A DNA stretch of 64,000 bases, from positions 60,835 through 124,834 of the forward strand of contig CAYUAI010000004.1 of the NCBI GenBank assembly GCA_964442745.1, read 5' to 3'. This document shows positions 44,221-53,880 of this stretch, one piece after another. Position numbers and translations under genes: made by a program. Each line of letters starts with the position of its first letter. Position 1 is the stretch's first letter. Source of the DNA: CAYUAI01 sp964442745 (lineage in GTDB: Bacteria; Pseudomonadota; Gammaproteobacteria; S012-40). Below the pieces are notes generated by a model that saw only the letters and a list, made by a program, of their open reading frames with translations, did not search any database and had not been told where the DNA came from.

Positions 44221-45521
44221 TGAAACTCGACTTTAGCCAACCCGCTCCACAAGCTAAAACGCTTAAAGAGACACAACAGATCATTGATGAGTTGTAGGAT
44301 AATGCTGTCAAATTTCAAACAGAGAAGCTAACCTTGGTCTCAAAAATCGCCGATTTAAAGGAAAAGCTCGTAAGCTGTTACCGATTGAAGAAATCGACGA
44401 TACGGTGGTTTGCTTACCTAAGTCGACTTGCTAGTGTGGCGGATGGGTTACAGAAAATCTTAATAAAATTAAGCGTCATCAACAATTCGAATTACCCCAG
44501 ATCAAGCCGATTGTGACGGAATACCAACAAGTCTATGGTGTTTGCAGTGACGGTGGTAGCACGCATTATGGCGCCTTGCCACCGGGTATTCCTCACACCT
44601 TGCTAGGTCCACAAGCCATCGCATCAGTTGCCATTTTCACCGGTGATTCTCGATTAGGCAAACGGCCAACCCAGCGTGTGTTCGAGGATTTCTTCAACGT
44701 GCCTGTTAGTCTGGGCACGATTTCTAATGCTGAAAAAATAGTAAGTGCCGCATTGGAATCCCCTGTTGAAGCCGCAAAAGTCTATATTCAGCAACAAACC
44801 GGCCCTGTCCATGCGGATGAAACCTGCCATAAGCCACAGGGCGATAAAATGTGGATGTGGCTGGCAACCACGATGTTAGTTGCCGTGTTTATCATTCGCC
44901 GTCGGCGCAATATGAAAGCCACTAAAGCATTATTAGACGAGAAATTTTCGGGTATTTTGATTTCAGATCGATTTGGCTCCTACAACTGGATTAAAACAAC
45001 GTTCAGACAATTTTGCTGGGCGCATTTGAAACGTGATATCGAATGTTTCGTTTATGACATCGACACAAAGACGGAGAGTAAGTTTAAACTGCTTTCAGAG
45101 GAAAAGTTCTTTTATGCCGTTTTTTTACAAAAAAAATCATTAAAAATATCGCTTCCTCTTTTTTCATCCATGTAGTGTGGATTAAGCGTAGCGAATCCAC
45201 TCTACTAGTTTATTTTTCCTGAAATCAGTTTAAACTTACGACGGAGAAATTAACCGTAAAACCTTCAAAGTTGCAATGATTTCTCTTCGAAAAAACATAG
45301 AACGTTATGTGTTATGGCGAAAAAGTCGTTTCGGCGCCCAATCTGAACGTGATCATTTGTTTGTTGAACGAATGATGACCACAACGGCAACGTGTAAGTT
45401 ACAAAATCGCAACCGTTATGATTACATTACATCAGCGCTCAAAGCACATCTGAAAAACGAACCTGTCCCATCGTTGCTTCCTGCCGAAGCGCTGACTGAA
45501 TCTGCCAAATTAGCCGCCTAA
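44221..45521 (+). pseudogene. Broken IS66 transposase (TnpC)
   Basis: The sequence reads as an IS66 transposase with damage. The N-terminal piece (from 44221) meets TAG at 44295 and a frame change; a CLPKSTC-stop-CGG zinc-finger site has TAG in place of the expected Gln. The largest open piece (44513-45175) keeps two acidic residues (VHADETCHK and ISDRFGSYNW). The miniature transposon interrupts it at DTKTE. The 3' piece (SLRKNIERYVLWRKSRFGAQSERDHLFVER, interrupted in this quotation only by its length limit after ERY) joins directly to WRK..FGAQSER, so the NNLAER segment carrying the third catalytic residue is deleted. It cannot be active. Confidence 0.88.
45078..45239. mobile_element. Miniature inverted-repeat transposon, copy 1
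   Basis: The ends GTAAGTTTAAACTGCTTTCAG (45078-45098) and CTGAAATCAGTTTAAACTTAC (45219-45239) are inverted repeats (20 of 21). The flanks are a perfect 8-bp target duplication GACGGAGA (45070-45077 and 45240-45247). The 162-bp element has no ORF. Its centre holds the palindrome GTAGTGTGGATT..AATCCACTCTAC (45172-45205). Copy 2 lies at 63618-63749. Confidence 0.92.
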
Positions 45522-45595
45522 CTGAAAAGTGATAGGTGAACGGTGACGAAACAATAACATTCGATTGCATCGATCCACTTACCTCGCTCAAACTA

Positions 45596-46771
45596 GTATA
45601 GTGTATCAAACTGTTTGTTGATTTAAGAGCGTCTGTCTTGCGCGCTGAATTTTTTCCAATATTTCTTCAGCAGACTTAGTCCACACGAAAGGTTTTTTAT
45701 CTTCGTTGTGTAACTGAATAAATTTCATAATGGATTCCTCAAGCTCGTGAACGGATGTAAATACGCCACGACGTAATTGTTTCTCTGTTAATAATCCAAA
45801 AAATCTTTCCACTAAATTTAACCAGGACGAGCTTGTTGGAAGAAAGTGCAAGTGAATTCTTTTATTTCGTTTTAACCACTTTTTTACCTTCTCATGCTTA
45901 TGCGTCGCGTAATTGTCGACGATTAAGTGTAAATCTAATTCCTTGGCTGTTTGCTTTTCTACCGTTTTCAGAAAAGATAAAAACTCTTTATGTGTATGAC
46001 GTTGACAACACTCTCCGATGACTTCTCCTGTCAACGTATTTAACGCGGCAAACAATGTACTTGTTCCGTTTCGTTTATAGTCATGGGTCATCGTCCCGCA
46101 ACGTCCTGGCTTCATGGGTAATCCGGGTTGCGTTCTGTCTAATGCTTGTATTGAGCTTTTTTCATCAACACAAAAAACAACCGCGTTTTCAGGAGGTGAC
46201 AAATAGAGCCCAACAACATCATGCAATTTATTTTCAAAATCAGGATCATTGCTGACTTTAAACTGTTTATGAAAATGGGGCTTGAGACCGGCTTCACGCC
46301 ATACTCTATTAATGAAAGAGTGGTTGATGTTTAGCTTTTTTGCTAGACTACGCGTTGACCAATGAGTCGCATTTTCTGGTTTTTCCTGTGTCGTTATCTC
46401 TATGACTTGAGACCGAAGCTTTGCTTGCTCTGCTGTATTTTTGCCACCGTGATTAGCCCCTCTTGGTAAATCTTTTTCGATATCCTGAAATCGCTTCTGT
46501 GCAAATCGATTTCGCCACCTGCCTACTTTATTGGCATCAATTTTTAACATTCCTGCAATTTTATAATTTGGTGCATTGTCGGCAGCAAGCAATATTATTT
46601 TTGATCGTTCCAGTAATCGTAACGATGTTTTTCTGCTTCTTAGGTTTTTTTCTAATTGTTCTTTTTCATTTGATGACAAAATTATTTTGATGGGCGCTGG
46701 CATTTTTTAGTCACATTAGTCTATGATATAAGCATATATTATATATCAATAATCAGTTTGATACACTACAC
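45596..46771 (-). mobile_element. Intact IS630-family element
   Basis: The ends GTATAGTGTATCAAACTG (45596-45613) and 46754-46771 are 18-bp inverted repeats with one mismatch. A TA dinucleotide flanks both sides (45594-45595, 46772-46773), the expected IS630 target duplication. The 1176-bp element contains one intact transposase gene. Joining the flanks recreates a sequence found again at 52030-52090. Confidence 0.94.
45606..46703 (-). CDS. IS630-family transposase
   Basis: The 365-residue protein has an N-terminal HTH pair (RLLERSKIILLAADNAPNYK and ADNA/KVGRWRNRFAQ region), then a DDE domain with VVFCVDEKSSIQALDRT, LIVDNYATHKHEKVKKWL and SSSWLNLVERFF, giving the D, D and E residues. It spans almost the whole element. 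No frameshift or stop is seen, so it may still be active. Confidence 0.95.
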   Translation of the reverse strand: MPAPIKIILSSNEKEQLEKNLRSRKTSLRLLERSKIILLAADNAPNYKIAGMLKIDANKVGRWRNRFAQKRFQDIEKDLPRGANHGGKNTAEQAKLRSQVIEITTQEKPENATHWSTRSLAKKLNINHSFINRVWREAGLKPHFHKQFKVSNDPDFENKLHDVVGLYLSPPENAVVFCVDEKSSIQALDRTQPGLPMKPGRCGTMTHDYKRNGTSTLFAALNTLTGEVIGECCQRHTHKEFLSFLKTVEKQTAKELDLHLIVDNYATHKHEKVKKWLKRNKRIHLHFLPTSSSWLNLVERFFGLLTEKQLRRGVFTSVHELEESIMKFIQLHNEDKKPFVWTKSAEEILEKIQRARQTLLNQQTV

Positions 46772-46824
46772 TAGGAATCAAATTTCTAGACGATTCAGCC
46801 CATACAAAGTAAGTGTCTCTGGGC

Positions 46825-47809
46825 TTAATCTACCCTCCAGATTTTTACCGCCTCTTTCGCCAGCCACTCTTGATAGCGATTCAAGTTTTGCAAATCCCAG
46901 CGATCATATTCCGCTACTTTTTTAGTCAGACGAAATGACGTAGCTAAATACGCCTGTTTTTTCGATAAAATCAGCTCGTTTCAATGCCTCTTTTTCCAAT
47001 AAAACCATATTCCCAAGGCGATCAGAAATATCGTCAATTCCCTCGCCGAAATCTACCAACCAATTCTGCTCCGGATGGTAGGGGCAAACATGTTCTAATA
47101 CGGTATCCAGATACTTTAATTCACGACCGGAATTATTTTCAATCGCAGACAGTAAAAATCGAATTTGTTTAGCGGATCGTCTACTTGGCATTTTATAAAA
47201 TTCAAACGCATTTTTAAAAGCATTATCATCAGGGTATAAAGTTTTAAACGCCTCGCTATTTTTTATGTGGCCCGCCTTCTTATATTCTCCTTTGAAAGTT
47301 TTGACAGCAATTTTATGGTAATTTTTTTCTTGTTCATGGGGTGAATAACGGCAAATAATATTGTACCGAATAGAGAGAATATACATATATTTGAGCGTTT
47401 TTAGAAACTCTTTGGCGGTGAAATTCTTAAACGCAATCATTAACACGGTGAATGGCTGCTTAATGTTAAACAATTTCAATCCGTCAAGATAGAATTTTAC
47501 TTCACGACAATCATCCTCTTGCCGGTTCCATCATTCATCATATGGATTTTGCAAAGAGGCATATTCTGTTAATGAATCTAAATAAAAATAAGACTCCTTA
47601 GGTTGAATATGTAATTGCCGAATCGATTTAAAAAGATCTTTTTTTGTCACCATTTTTTCTTGTAAATTATAATGACAACGCACGAAATCAGTGAAATTAT
47701 TTTCGCCTAATTGAGTGATGATAGATGACCAATCTTCATCTAATTCATCAATTCTTGGCCGTTGCAATCGATAACCATCCCATTCTCTCTTTATTTGATC
47801 ATCTCTGTC
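46825..47809 (-). pseudogene. Broken DUF262/DUF1524 (GmrSD-like) nuclease
   Basis: On the minus strand the pieces read as the C-terminal part of a DUF262-DUF1524 protein. EWDGYRLQRPRIDELDEDW and the segment to NPYDE end at TGA (47531-47533); the same frame continues with WNRQEDDCREVKFYLDGLKL. The DUF1524 domain has the HNH-type EHVCPYHPEQNW and LGNMVLLEKEALKRADF. A frameshift near 46950 separates the true C terminus (TKKVAEYDRWDLQNLNRYQE) to a TAA at 46825-46827. The N-terminal DUF262 core (DGQQR motif) is missing. Relatives of this family cut modified DNA or act as DNA-targeting defence enzymes. Confidence 0.8.
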
Positions 47810-47918
47810 TTATTATCGAGGTTCATGGCTTAATGACGGATTTTTCTTTACCCGGATGAAATAGCCCAATTAGGGCAGTCTAAGTTTTAAAGTTGTTTAA
47901 TCTATTTTATCACACTGC

Positions 47919-48377
47919 CTAAGCTAAACGCCTATCAAAAACAAATGGTTCGACAATGACTGAATTAGCTAAGTTATTAAAACTGGGATGTTCTGGATTG
48001 ATTAATAAATTATATTGTTGAGGGATCACCGTACTCGGTACGGCTAACACCAAGGATTCACCACTAGCTAACCATTCATCACCGATAATGATAGTAGAAG
48101 TTGGCGGGGGATCATCTCGCCAATCCACTGGCAGCACATCTTCAGCCAGCGTCATCAACATATCTTCACTCAATAATATAGTGCATAATACGAAATGATT
48201 TAGTATATCGGCACGGTGCAAGTGGACAAGCTTTTCAAGTGCGGATAAAGCAATTGAATCGGAAGCATAGACAACAGGCATGCCTTTACTGTTCCATCGA
48301 CCACCATAACGTTTCGCTCCTTGTGGGTCTAACGGTTCAGAGGCATATTTTACCTTTATTAAACGGTAAGCTTGCAC
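47919..48377 (-). CDS. RES-domain toxin
   Basis: The 152-residue protein is a RES-family toxin, a group that degrades or modifies NAD+. It has AYRLIKVKYASEPLDPQGAK, GGRWNSKGMPVVYASDSIAL and ALEKLVHL, which hold the Arg, Glu and Ser that name the family. It starts with GTG 48377, whose G is also the last base of the antitoxin stop TAG, so the pair is tightly coupled. No damage is seen. Confidence 0.92.
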   Translation of the reverse strand: MQAYRLIKVKYASEPLDPQGAKRYGGRWNSKGMPVVYASDSIALSALEKLVHLHRADILNHFVLCTILLSEDMLMTLAEDVLPVDWRDDPPPTSTIIIGDEWLASGESLVLAVPSTVIPQQYNLLINPEHPSFNNLANSVIVEPFVFDRRLA

Positions 48378-48853
48378 TAGGTAATAACACCATGCTCCAG
48401 CCGCCCAATTAAATCCTGCACCTCATCCGCTTCCGCTTCTGTGGACAAATGATGAAGTGGTGTATCCCCCCTAAGCAACTTAGCGGGTTCATTTAGCCAA
48501 TGGCGAGCAGCCTCTTTATCTCCTTCAAATAATTGCAGAACTGCATGATAAACCCTTGCAACTCGATATAGCCGATCACTTTCTTTTAAACTCAAACGCT
48601 TTTCATTGCGACGACGAGTAAATGTGGCTGAAGATAGGGATATAATCTCCAACAGTTCCTTTTGAGAAATATCCAATTCTGTGACTATTTTATCAATTAC
48701 CGAAACTGGAAAGCCACGTTTAATTTGCTCAATAAGATTAGATTTTCCACGTGGAATCATCCCCAAGCGAGTAAATATCTCGATAGAAGTAGATACCGGT
48801 GTGTTTTTTATGTTTGAGGTAGGGCGGAATTCCCGACCCGTTGAATACGACAT
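48377..48853 (-). CDS. Xre/MbcA/ParS-type antitoxin of the RES toxin
   Basis: The 158-residue protein has an N-terminal Xre-like helix-turn-helix (about residues 45-85, LDISQKELLEIISLSSATFTRR) and a C-terminal MbcA/ParS toxin-binding domain with KEAARHWLNEPAKLLRGDTPLH. It neutralises the RES toxin and normally represses the operon. It lies upstream of the toxin, the order usual for this system. Confidence 0.93.
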   Translation of the reverse strand: MSYSTGREFRPTSNIKNTPVSTSIEIFTRLGMIPRGKSNLIEQIKRGFPVSVIDKIVTELDISQKELLEIISLSSATFTRRRNEKRLSLKESDRLYRVARVYHAVLQLFEGDKEAARHWLNEPAKLLRGDTPLHHLSTEAEADEVQDLIGRLEHGVIT

Positions 48854-49079
48854 ACCTAACTCCTATATTACTTCATATAGGTAATGCTATACGATCAAAT
48901 GGAGTCTTTCAAGTCATATCGACGGCTAACTGGCTGATCATTAATATATCGGGGTTTCTAGCAAGACTAAAATTTGATAGACATTATCTCTTAAATTAAT
49001 AAATCCCAGTCTTCCAACACCATCCGATCTTTCTGCGGATAATCTACTGTCGTTCTGCGTTAGCGTTTTTTTTATCCTG

Positions 49080-49319
49080 TTGCGTGTCGAATCAACGTTG
49101 TCTTTTAGCGTTAAATGGTCAATTTTGAAAAAATACCACCCAAAGATCAAAGGCTATCGAGAACTCGGCGCTGCATTAGGGTACAGTTATCAATTCCCCA
49201 ATACAGTACGTCTATGGGTCATCGAAGATAAGATACCTGAGGTCATAATCGTCGTCAATGCTGTGCAGCTAAATTTTTCTAAACTAAATGCACTCCACTA
49301 TCCCATTAAAAGTCTTTAA
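49080..49319 (+). CDS. Possible small HTH protein
   Basis: An open frame from TTG 49080 contains GYRELGAALGYSYQFPNTVRLW followed by KIPEV (quoted as two parts of one helix-turn-helix), which resembles Cro/YdaS-type regulators that end in a W....IP motif. No good ribosome-binding site is seen, and an opposite-strand frame overlaps its start. It may be a prophage or toxin-antitoxin remnant. Confidence 0.35.
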   Translation: MRVESTLSFSVKWSILKKYHPKIKGYRELGAALGYSYQFPNTVRLWVIEDKIPEVIIVVNAVQLNFSKLNALHYPIKSL

Positions 49320-49829
49320 TCTAGCGAATAACAAAAGCCAGTCGCATTGGTGTTTTCTGGCTTTCACTCCTGATCATTTAACCCGCTAGGAATCACTATG
49401 AAAAATTATTATCAGAGAAAACTAACAAAAGAACGAGACATCGCGATCATTAGATAACAATGATGACCGATTTTTTAAAGCCACTTCCCGTGAGAATCAG
49501 CTAATTTCCGATATTGCTGGATGGCGATAAACTAAAAAGTCGCTTAGTGGCCGAGGAGTTTTCCATCTTTTTTCAACACCCGGAACGTGAGACGCGACTG
49601 AGTGTACAATTCACAGCGCAGCAAAATTTTCGCCTGCTGGATACCGAGGCCATCAAAGGAAAACAATAACAATGATTGTCCGGCGAATGAACAGCAAGTG
49701 CTGTGTTTATAAAACACACTCAATGGTTAAAAACACAAGCAACGACGAAATTAACTGTCAATAATGAGCTGCGGGCGAAAATTAATGATCTTCTAATATT
49801 ATTTCAGTCGTCTTTTCAGGAGTAAGTAA
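49320..49829. other. Decayed coding remnants
   Basis: There is no intact gene in these 510 bases. A 47-codon open stretch (about 49526-49669, with LVAEEFSIFFQHPERETRLS and a stop at 49667) and a short ATG frame at 49398 (MKNYYQRKLTKERD) look like coding fragments from a mobile element, but I recognise neither. Confidence 0.4.
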
Positions 49830-51272
49830 ATGAAAACAATATTATCTTGTAAATGTTTTTTAAATCAGCCGGTAGTTTTTCTAAAAATGATTCGTTGCTT
49901 AACAATATGTAGTATTGTTTTGTTGATGGTGTTGGGTTTAATAGGGTGTTTTCATGACGATGACGATCCACCACCCGAACCCATAGTTATTGTTGATCCG
50001 CCGGAAAATGGGCCTGATGGAAAACCTATTGATACGTCTGATGATGGGTCAAGTCCTCCTCCCATTGAAGATATCACTAAAAAAGTAGAAAAAGCAATGA
50101 TTAGAATTGAAGCCACCGTCGGTGAAGACAAGTTTTGTGGCTCCGGTTTTATTATCGATAGCATGGGCATTGCGGTTACCAACAATCATGTGGTGACGGG
50201 CGCCGGCATCATCGAAGTTTTTCTTAAAGATGAACCAACCGGGCGTATTGCCGAATTGTTAGGGTATTCGGAATGCTCGGATTTAGCCGTGATTGATTTT
50301 TCCAATGGAGAGACTTATGGCGTACTCGATTGGTATACGGGCACAGTGAGTGCCAATATGGAAGTAAAATCCGCTGGCTATCCATTAAACGCACAAGTCC
50401 CTAAATGGAAACCAGGGACCATATCATCAAGTCCCACCCCTAGGGATACCAATTGGGCCTCAATCAAACAGGTGATTGAACACAGTGCTAAAGTCAATAA
50501 AGGTAACTCGGGTGGCCCACTAGTTGATGCCAAGGGGCATGTAGTCGGCATCAACTATGCGGCTAACAGTCGATTAGATATCTATCTCGCCATTGCCGCC
50601 AATGAAGCGAAACAAGTGGTACAAAAGCTACGCAATGGAACAAAACCCGCCCGATATGAATCGATCGGTATCAATGGCGAGGCCACAGATCAGGGCATTG
50701 AGGTTCGTTCGGTACTTGAGAATTCACCCGCTGATAATATCGGGTTGATGGCCGGTGATACGATTAACAGGATGAGGAATATCCCTTTAGATACAGGCAA
50801 TATGAATGAATATTGTAAAGTCATCAAAAGTAATCCCAATAGTGTCATCTCGATTGAAGTGACCCGTTCCGGCCAAACGCTTAAAGGGCAACTGGATATG
50901 GACAATATGAATAGAGGAGAAAAACTCGATGCAGAAAATGATATGGAAGATCTTGTTACCTTTCGGGCAGAATTGAGTGTCACTGATGATATCTTCTCCA
51001 GTGACGCAAGTTATTATGATAAGTATGGGGTGACGGCAACCCGATCGGGGCAAACAACCATCACCATAAAAGCATCAGCGTTTGCACCTTATATTTTAGT
51101 TCGTCTATTGGATAGCCAAACTGTTATTGTACAAAGAAACAACTCAGTGAGATTTAATGTCACGGCAGGTGAAAAATATGTTGTTTATGTCAATAGTGCG
51201 AATTCAAATAAAACGGGGTCTTATGAAATTATTTTTGATAAGAGTACGTTTTCGAATATTTTAGAACTTTAG
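49830..51272 (+). CDS. Trypsin-like serine protease lipoprotein with PDZ domain
   Basis: The 480-residue protein starts at ATG 49830 after AGGAG with 7-base spacing. A long signal sequence ends in lipobox LIGC (Cys40), then an acidic Asp/Pro-rich linker. The protease domain has H120 (VTNNHVV), D151 (SECSDLAVIDF) and S227 (VNKGNSGGPLVD), a complete triad of the DegP/HtrA type. A PDZ-like domain (about 270-345, with GIEVRSVLENSPADNIGLMAGD) and a C-terminal beta-sandwich like the PPC domain follow. A second possible start is M20. It would sit on the outer or inner membrane facing the periplasm. Its partners are unknown. Confidence 0.88.
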   Translation: MKTILSCKCFLNQPVVFLKMIRCLTICSIVLLMVLGLIGCFHDDDDPPPEPIVIVDPPENGPDGKPIDTSDDGSSPPPIEDITKKVEKAMIRIEATVGEDKFCGSGFIIDSMGIAVTNNHVVTGAGIIEVFLKDEPTGRIAELLGYSECSDLAVIDFSNGETYGVLDWYTGTVSANMEVKSAGYPLNAQVPKWKPGTISSSPTPRDTNWASIKQVIEHSAKVNKGNSGGPLVDAKGHVVGINYAANSRLDIYLAIAANEAKQVVQKLRNGTKPARYESIGINGEATDQGIEVRSVLENSPADNIGLMAGDTINRMRNIPLDTGNMNEYCKVIKSNPNSVISIEVTRSGQTLKGQLDMDNMNRGEKLDAENDMEDLVTFRAELSVTDDIFSSDASYYDKYGVTATRSGQTTITIKASAFAPYILVRLLDSQTVIVQRNNSVRFNVTAGEKYVVYVNSANSNKTGSYEIIFDKSTFSNILEL

Positions 51273-51523
51273 CTAGTGTTATTAACTATTTAATCTGGTC
51301 TTTAAAAATAGCACTTTTGTGTCATTGGACTCGATCGATTCAGGGTCTCTGTGGTTTTATTCTGTTTGTTAATCTACGGAGATCAGCTCGGAGCCAAAGT
51401 ATCCTCACGTTTCGGTCGCGAAGTTGACCGCTGTTTAAAAACGCTGATTTTATATCTATGTTATATTGTTACTTGATAACGTCAAGCGGTTATATCGGAT
51501 GCCGTTTTTATTTGTCGTAATAT

Positions 51524-51850
51524 TTAGGGTTGACTGATAGTAGTCACAACCCCTTTTTTTAAATCACTTAACGCTTCAATTAAGTTTGGCACTAAACTGA
51601 CTAAATCTTGGAGTCTGTTAGTTTTTGCTGATAGCACAATAATAGAAATATCAAGGTCTGGAATATTTTGTTGAAACGTAAGATTGCTATCAACGGTCAC
51701 AAATACGTCGAATACTTGCTGTGCTTTTCCGAGTAGTTTTCCATTTTGCAATCCTGCCCATCCCATTTGTGGAACTGTTTTTACATGATGGATTGGTATT
51801 TCTCGCGCAATACGTCGATCCAAACATTCATCCAGTAATATTTTAAGCAT
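51524..51850 (-). CDS. DUF5615 (PIN-like) toxin
   Basis: The 108-residue protein begins MLKILLDECLDRRIAREI and has VFDVFVTVDSNLTFQQN, matching the DUF5615 PIN-like family often paired with DUF433 antitoxins. The acidic residues DE and D form a plausible PIN active site. I place the start at ATG 51850, which overlaps the antitoxin stop by 8 bases; the frame upstream overlaps the antitoxin. RNase activity is inferred from the PIN fold. Confidence 0.85.
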   Translation of the reverse strand: MLKILLDECLDRRIAREIPIHHVKTVPQMGWAGLQNGKLLGKAQQVFDVFVTVDSNLTFQQNIPDLDISIIVLSAKTNRLQDLVSLVPNLIEALSDLKKGVVTTISQP

Positions 51851-52052
51851 TTGCGATGAAGTATTTTTTAGTTTCCTCAAAAAACTCAATTATTTGAGAT
51901 TTATCAACGGAAGGAAACCCTTCAAGAAAATCTTCAATTGATTGACCTGATGCTAAATAATCAATTAGCGTTTGCATGGGTACACGGGTACCACGAAATA
52001 CTGGCGTACCGCCCATAACATCTGGATTTGAAATAATAACATTCGATTGCAT
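51843..52052 (-). CDS. DUF433 antitoxin
   Basis: The 69-residue protein has the DUF433 pattern: IISNPDVMGGTPVFRGTRVP, TLIDYLASGQSIEDFLEGFP and a C-terminal helix. DUF433 proteins are VapB-like DNA-binding antitoxins encoded upstream of PIN-like toxins. About 50 bases over its start and upstream region occur again at 45548-45595, where only the first codons remain. Confidence 0.88.
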   Translation of the reverse strand: MQSNVIISNPDVMGGTPVFRGTRVPMQTLIDYLASGQSIEDFLEGFPSVDKSQIIEFFEETKKYFIANA

Positions 52053-52090
52053 CGATCAACTTACCTCGCTCAAACTAGGAATCAAATTGC
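52030..52090. repeat. Duplicated antitoxin upstream region (copy at 45548 and 46772)
   Basis: The sequence GCATCGATCAACTTACCTCG and its flanks here, from the first codons of the DUF433 gene outward, recurs at 45548-45595 with few changes and continues after the IS630 element from 46772 (TAGGAATCAAATT). It marks a second, destroyed DUF433 locus. Confidence 0.85.
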
Positions 52091-52179
52091 TAATGGTAAT
52101 AAAATACATGCTGTTATTTTACATTGAGATGTCTATATGTAAAGTATATAAATCGAGCGTTGAGCCTCCTCCGATATAA

Positions 52180-52252
52180 TGGACACTAAGTTAGGGTATA
52201 ATCAACCCTTGGAGGTGTTTATGAAAAATCCAGTTATCGTTATTGGGCGTCA
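52180..52252 (+). mobile_element. Probable insertion-sequence left-end fragment
   Basis: TGGACACTAAGTTAG looks like an IS terminal repeat. GGAGG (52211-52215) and ATG 52221 start a short frame MKNPVIVIGRQ that ends after 11 codons. It appears to be the first 70 bases of an IS3-like element, cut off where a metallo-beta-lactamase fragment begins. Confidence 0.45.
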
Positions 52253-52660
52253 ATGACGCATTTAAAATGCTGATTTTTTCGTCCTCTAGCCGCGCAAATG
52301 CACCTTCGATATGATCTGAGTGCCAATGGGTAATAAGAATCCCGGCCACTTGCTTCGCAATATCAACCTCCATAGATGTTAAATATTTCAGTGCGATCGG
52401 TTGTTTTGTTTCTGGGCAAAGACAGCTATCGACAATAAATCATCGTCCGTTTCCAAAATGGAGAACAATACATTCCCCGATTCCTGGGCCAAATAGCGAT
52501 ATTTCGGCATAGTCTGAATCAGGGTGTGTGAGTTGAATCGGCAAGAAAGAAATCAGTGTACTCCTTTGCTAGCTTTTCAGCGTCTTGAATTTCTCCTTTC
52601 GTCCATTGAGGTAGTCGACGAAAACTGATTTTTGAGAATCTTTCTCTGGGATATTTAGGG
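52250..52660 (-). pseudogene. Broken metallo-beta-lactamase-fold hydrolase
   Basis: On the minus strand the pieces read RFSKISFRRLPQWTKGEI, then after a frameshift YAEISLFGPGIGECIVLH, then GNGR-stop-FIVDSCLCP, then QVAGILITHWHSDHIEG with the zinc motif HWHSDH. The stop is TGA where relatives have Trp. The 3' part is missing at the junction near 52250. It is an inactive fragment of an MBL-fold protein. Confidence 0.8.
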
Positions 52661-52676
52661 CCATGCCTGTATCCTA

Positions 52677-53877
52677 TACCCAAAGCGTTTGAGATTTAGG
52701 TGAAATCGAAAATACGAAATCGAAGATTTTTTATTTAAGTTGTCTAAATTTATCAGACATTTCACCTCGATATCAAAATGAATACTTTAAAAAATGATTG
52801 GCTGGGATTGAAAAATAGAAACATTTATTTTATTCTTCTCCCATGAAAAATCTCCACCTCACTTCGGAAGAAATTAGCGATCGACGAACCGCACACGCGG
52901 CAGAGCGTAATCGTAATGCGGCGTATAAAATAAATACGATCATATTACTCAGAACAGGTTGGACGTTAAAAAAAGTGCAGGATGCACTTCTATTGAATAC
53001 CGAGACATGACGTTCTTATGTCAAAAAATATCAAGCCGGTGGCATTTCTACGTTATTGCAAACGAACGACTCAGGAAAGCAAGTTAACCTTGACGAGAAA
53101 CAGTTAGCGCAATGGCATAACGAGCGAGATGAAAATATCCACTTAACCACGGGTTCAGTTATTCAATATGCCGAACAAGCCTTTGGTGTGGCATATTCTT
53201 GTCGTGGTATGAGAGATTTATTGCACCGGGAAGGCTACGTATTTAAAAAGCCCGTGTTAGCCCCTGGAAACCCTGACAGAGAAGAACAAGAACAGTTTGT
53301 CCGTTACTACGAAGATTTCATGATGAATAAAGAGCCTGATGTCGAAATGCTATTTGTTGACGCGGTTCATCCAGAACATAATGCGATGGCGGCTTATGAT
53401 TGGATTAAAAAAGGGCAAAACGAGCGATCAAAACAAACAGTGGCCGTCAACGACTCAATTTACATGGTGCCATCAATGCTAAAACGATGGAAGTCGCTGT
53501 CATTGAGTCATCAACGATTAACTGTGACTCAACGGTGCAGTTGTTAGAAATGTGAGATCGGAAATATTTTTATGCCAAGCCGATTATCGTTATCCTGGAC
53601 AATGCAAGTTACCATTCTTCACAAGAAGTCAGGGATATCATTGAGGCAAGTGATCGATTAAAGTGGATGTATTTGCCACCCTATTCGCCGGAGCTAAATC
53701 TGATAGAGCGCCTATGGCATTTTTTCAAGAAAAACATTTTATATAAATCTCGCTGAATTTCGAAAAGCTTCAATAAAGTTTTTCAAAATATTGATGACCA
53801 CACCGAAGAATTATTTTCGTTGCTGAGCGGTGGTTTTGAGGGGCATCACTACGCCTGATTCTCAAACGCTATGAGTA
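52677..53877 (+). mobile_element. Decayed IS630-family element
   Basis: Left end TACCCAAAGCGTTTGAG and right end (53861-53877, inverted TACTCATAGCGTTTGAG) pair at 15 of 17 positions, with TA on both outer sides. The 1201-bp element is unlike the IS630 element at 45.6 kb in both ends and transposase. Related ends occur at 62961, 63070 and 63839. Confidence 0.85.
52843..53858 (+). pseudogene. Broken IS630-family transposase
   Basis: Reading starts MKNLHLTSEEISDRRTAHAA. TGA interrupts the HTH region after LLNTET. The central frame (53056-53547) has VEMLFVDAVHPEHNAMAAYD with the first catalytic Asp. After a frameshift the C-terminal DDE part reads IVILDNASYHSSQEV and YLPPYSPELNLIERLWHF, giving the second Asp and the Glu. 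A further frame change precedes the end at TGA 53856-53858. Confidence 0.85.
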
Positions 53878-53880
53878 TAT

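Larger units (their letters stand above)
44162..45543 (+). mobile_element. IS66-family remnant interrupted by a miniature transposon
   Basis: The left end CCGTTCACCTA (44162-44172) has an exact inverted partner at 45533-45543. Between them lies a decayed IS66 TnpC gene. No target duplication is seen, and the right end abuts the first codons of a truncated DUF433-type antitoxin gene read on the minus strand. A miniature transposon (45078-45239) sits in the transposase. Confidence 0.75.
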
